Positions 61,001 through 64,000 of a DNA stretch of 64,000 nt are shown in pieces (the stretch's first letter is position 1; each line of letters opens with the position of its first letter). The stretch comes from Emydura subglobosa (lineage: Eukaryota; Chordata; Testudines; Chelidae): positions 434,001 to 498,000 of the forward strand of contig ML679969.1 in NCBI GenBank assembly GCA_007922225.1, written 5' to 3'. Under the pieces are notes generated by a model, which saw nothing but the letters and a program-made list of their open reading frames with translations, did no database searches and was not told the DNA's origin. The translations under genes and the position numbers were made by a program.

Positions 61001-63078
61001 GTCTCAGTGTGGACAGCTCAGTGAAGACCTCTGCTCCATGTACAGCAGCAGACAGGAAGCAAACAGACTAGGAGAGTGCCTAATGAATGGGCTGGAAATG
61101 ATAGTCACAGTGCTACTATGTACATTGATGATCTGCTCTCCCCTGGAATGCTTGGGCAATAGCAGTCACCCATCCCTAAAAGACATAGCAGAAACAGAGG
61201 GGTTCAGAGATGGGCAGCAAAGACAATTCCACGTAAGGAGAGACTGAAAAGATCAGGGCTATTGATCTTAGCGAGGCGGCACGTAGCAGGGGGCACAGTA
61301 GAAGTGTACAAAATACAGAGTGGTGCTGCACTGCGCAGCGCACATCTACCAGCAGGTTCATATGTTTTTTTATATAGGCCTACATGGTGGCCATGTGCCT
61401 CGTATTGGCATTTGTCTAGTGGGTGTCGCATTCTTTTGCAGGGTCTGTACTCTGTCACTCCTGTCTTTTCAGCTGCCCTGGTGATTACGCGTGCATTGGT
61501 GATTGTGACTGGTATTCTGTATCTCGGCGCGATGCCCTGGTTCATCGCAGGAATGAAATGCACCAAGCTGATCCGTGAGCAGGTCCATCCGAAATACAAA
61601 TTCTCCCTTGCTGCTGGGACCTTGTTCCTTCTGGGAGGTAAGACCAATGCTTTTCATTTAACACAAGCACACTGATTTCTATAACTGGAGGATTAGTCGC
61701 AGGATTGAATGATATTTTATTAACTCTTGGGTGTCATAGTTAAACAGTGCCCCCTTCTCGGAGTACCTTAGCCAGGGCTCTGATGCCTTTTTAGGCCTCT
61801 TCCCAGGTCTTGTCACTGGCTTTTTGAAAAGGCTCTTCCTAGGCTTTTCCAGGTCCTTAGACTGGAGAGATCCAGCACTCCTCCTCCTTTCCTAGTGTGT
61901 GTGTCTCTCTCTGTAGACAGACCCACAACAGCCCCTGCTCCTTTCCCCGGTCGCTCCCTGCTGCTTCTATCCCCTAGCATCCTAGCTGTGACAGGTTTTA
62001 AAACTGGGAACAATATCCAGACTTCCACCCGTTGTTGGCTGAAACCAGCGCCTGGACAGTGCTGGGCCCAGAGCCTGCCTTGAAGAGTAAGCACACCCTG
62101 GTACAGGATCAATGCTAGTTTCCCCCAAGTTTTGAAGAAATAGCCCATGCTACAGTGTATTTATTTCTGTCCAGAAATGCAAAGCATCATCCTAGTGTCT
62201 CTTGGGGTGCCAGCCTGTTTCCCAGGGGGTAATGCCTGCTTTCTTTCGCAGGGCTGGCAGGAGCAGTCGCAGTTCTCTGGTATGCAGTGGACACTGTTCA
62301 GAAGTACAGGCTAGAGGTGAGTGTTGAGCTTGGAAGAAGCGGTGAGATGTGCTTTTATAAAGATGGTCAGAAAAGAGATGTTGTTGCTCTAATTTTTCTG
62401 CTTCTCCTATCAGGCTCCTTAAGTCAAACTGTTTTTTCTAAGAAGCTCCAGCTGCCCACCAGCAGTCAGGTGGACTGTTTAGACTCGTTGCTGGAGAAGA
62501 GGTTAAAGTGCAACTTGTCCTTGGATTCTCTTCTCCCAGCTGATGTTGATGTTAGCGACCTCAGGGGACAGTCTGACCATCACTCTAAAAGCACTCCTTT
62601 TTAGGCTCCCTGGATCATCTTGGGGAGTACTCTTATAACCCAGTGCCTGGTTGAAGAGTGGGAGAATTGCATGATTCCATCCCAAGAGACAGGTGACAGC
62701 CCCAGGCCTGAGTCCTTGCAGGGGTGCGCTCGGAGACATCAGGAGGTGTCAGAGATTTCATAGAGTCTAAGGCCAGAAGGGACCACTGTGCTAAGCCCGT
62801 CTGACCTGCTGTGTAACAGAGAGCTTTATGACCAGCACCGTTGTCCCATTGAGCTCACTGTCTGCATTGCCTTTCAGGTCAGTCTTGGGATCCCCGGGGT
62901 GACCTATGAACTGGGCTATTCATACTGGATGGCTGCAGCCGGCACCATCTGCACCTGCACGACAGGGATCCTGCTTATTGTTGCCAACTGTCCCAGCACC
63001 CAGACACCAAGTAGCGGGAGGAAACGTCCATGTGTCTCCCTGCCGCCTGTCTCCCAAAGGACAGGCACCTACCTGTGA
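55074..63078 (+). CDS. Claudin, claudin-16-like tight-junction protein
   Basis: Five exons: 55074-55178, 59743-59878, 61473-61637, 62252-62316 and 62878-63078, all with AG/GT boundaries and consistent phases, giving 223 aa. The claudin signature is complete: W34, G53-L54-W55, C58 and C69 in the first extracellular loop. Four membrane segments lie at about 10-30, 83-106, 125-146 and 172-193. The first-loop pattern TDCW...RCRGLWSEC, the CD after the second signature Cys, LSEH, TRAL and WYAVD resemble claudin-16 more than claudin-10, -15 or -19. The C terminus ends TYL, a possible PDZ-binding motif. Claudins of this group form or regulate paracellular cation pores (family knowledge). Pro102 inside membrane segment 2 is unusual. 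No frameshift or stop was seen, so it looks functional. The ATG is chosen because it places a short hydrophobic segment directly before TDCW. Confidence 0.88.
56697..57430 (+). mobile_element. CR1 LINE fragment, RT to 3' region, in the claudin intron 1
   Basis: TTATCAACGATCTGGAG translates as INDLE, shortly before GCAGATGACACAG (ADDT), a reverse-transcriptase catalytic context. CR1 3' blocks then follow (TGGATTACTGCGCTCATTTT, GGGTGGAACTCATTGCAGG). Stops and frameshifts show it is inactive. Confidence 0.85.
57560..57735. repeat. 'CTTAGGAGCC' type interspersed repeat
   Basis: CATTTTCAAAAGGGACTCAA, CACTTAGGAGCCCAAGTCC and ATTAGGTGCCTAACTCC are typical of the sauropsid palindromic CTTAGG repeat. 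Non-coding. Confidence 0.5.
60115..60235 (+). repeat. L2/MIR-type tail in claudin intron 2
   Basis: GGACTGTAAGCTCTTTGGGA, GACAGCACCTAGCACTATGG and AATTTAAATAATAATTAT give the full block order of this tail. Confidence 0.65.
60995..61330 (+). mobile_element. CR1 LINE fragment in claudin intron 2
   Basis: GAGTCTCAGTGTGGACAGCT, GGGTTCAGAGATGGGCAGC and GTAGAAGTGTACAAAATAC correspond to the CR1 3' part. Heavily decayed; it ends about 140 bp before claudin exon 3. Confidence 0.65.
62757..62822 (-). mobile_element. CR1 LINE 3' tip (antisense) just before the last claudin exon
   Basis: TCATAGAGTCTAAGGCCAGA and GGGACCACTGTGCTAAGCC are the reverse complement of a CR1 3' tip. It lies about 55 bp before exon 5 (62878), within the possible branch-point region. 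Confidence 0.65.
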
Positions 63079-63815
63079 GTCTTGAGCTGAGCACTTCACT
63101 CCCTGCCAGCCCCTGGAGATGCCGGCCTTTGCTTGAGTACAAGACGCGGTGGCAAATGTAGATGAAATTTTGTTTTTGTCAAAATTCACTGTCCTCCCCC
63201 GGCTCCCACCCGCCATTTTTCGACCAGCTCTACTGTACAGTAATTACCCAAGAGTTGTGATAAGGCCCTTACTGCTATTGCTGAGCAGTCACGTGCACAC
63301 TGACATCAATGCACTTGTGCACGTCCCAGAGGAGTGAAGGTTTTGCACGCTGCGCCGTAGGCAAGGTCAGGGTGGCACTGCAGGAAATGCAGCCCGGACT
63401 ATCAATATTCGGGCAGCGTCACAAAATATTTGCAGAAACTGGTAAGGCTGCAAGGCATGTTGGGGTAGGAGACAGTCCTGATGTCTTTGCACGGAGGCGA
63501 AGTGGGATCATTGCAGGCACTGCGCTCTGGAGAAGCAGAACTAGCCTGGTGACAGAAGGCAGTACCAGCCAGACTGGTTTCTGTCTGATGTCATTTCTCT
63601 TTACTTGGGGGCTGCAAATGAGAGAACCTGTGTGAACTAGGTGATATCCGTGTCTCAGCAGTGAACCACTTGTCCTCAGATACAAGCAGTCAGAGCACGC
63701 TGAATAAGCAGCAGTAAGTCTTCATTCCCCTTTGCTCTAGCGAGAATTAGACCTTCCTTTTTTCAGCTCATTTCAGCTCTTTTTTCATATTAAAGTTACA
63801 CATTATTACAGTGGA
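63079..63815 (+). other. Putative 3' UTR of the claudin-16-like gene
   Basis: No coding sequence was recognised. The first plausible poly(A) signal is ATTAAA at 63789-63794. No AATAAA was noticed between the stop and this site. The end of the transcript is uncertain. Confidence 0.3.
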
Positions 63816-64000
63816 GAAGACCTCTTATTTACAACAAGAGAGCAACAAACCGTGCTATTTAAACAAGGCTGGGGGAAGCCCTACTGACGGAGCACTTATG
63901 AGAGAGAGCAAATGACCTTTTGGTCAAAATGTGTGGAAAAAATTCACTGTGCCAGTGAACCCAGGGCAAAGAAAGACTTGAGCTAGGAAACATCCCAGGA

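Noticed and set aside
63079..64000. A search for CLDN19 exons on the minus strand at the right edge
   Set aside because: No GLW-C-C signature or typical claudin membrane segments were found, so CLDN19, if present, lies beyond the window.

Overview
The window is a piece of a vertebrate nuclear genome: intron-rich genes with GT-AG splicing, two CpG-island promoters and many interspersed repeats. The repeat types (CR1 LINEs on both strands, old CORE-SINE/MIR- and L2-like tails, hAT-type elements whose ends read CAGTGGTTCT, and the 'GGTCTACACT' short elements) point to a non-avian sauropsid, most likely a turtle. That is inference from repeat character, not a database result. No bacterial, plasmid or phage features are present.

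Four genes lie on the + strand. (1) Positions 484-12612 hold the last eight exons found of a long coiled-coil protein, called CCDC30 by position next to PPIH. (2) Positions 15986-25275 hold a complete nine-coding-exon PPIH, the spliceosomal cyclophilin H (177 aa), with a CpG-island promoter and a tenth, non-coding exon. (3) Positions 36271-47490 hold a complete seven-coding-exon YBX1, Y-box binding protein 1 (321 aa), with its own CpG island and a strongly conserved non-coding exon 8. (4) Positions 55074-63078 hold a complete five-exon claudin (223 aa) that resembles claudin-16 most. The order CCDC30-PPIH-YBX1-claudin matches human chromosome 1p34, but there the claudin after YBX1 is CLDN19 on the opposite strand. 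Here a claudin-16-like gene on the same strand comes first.

The intergenic stretches (about 12.9-15 kb, 26.9-35.2 kb and 49.9-55 kb) and the long introns are filled with repeats: CR1 fragments, hAT-like elements, 'GGTCTACACT' elements, LTR-like elements, MIR- and L2-like tails and microsatellites. No convincing RNA gene or CRISPR-like array was seen.

The genes do not form one pathway. PPIH acts in U4/U6.U5 snRNP assembly and YBX1 in mRNA binding; the claudin is a tight-junction protein. The most noteworthy observations are a roughly 40-bp-periodic array of CCAAT boxes before YBX1, the unexpected claudin-16-like gene, and a pair of hAT-like elements that share one 8-bp target site.
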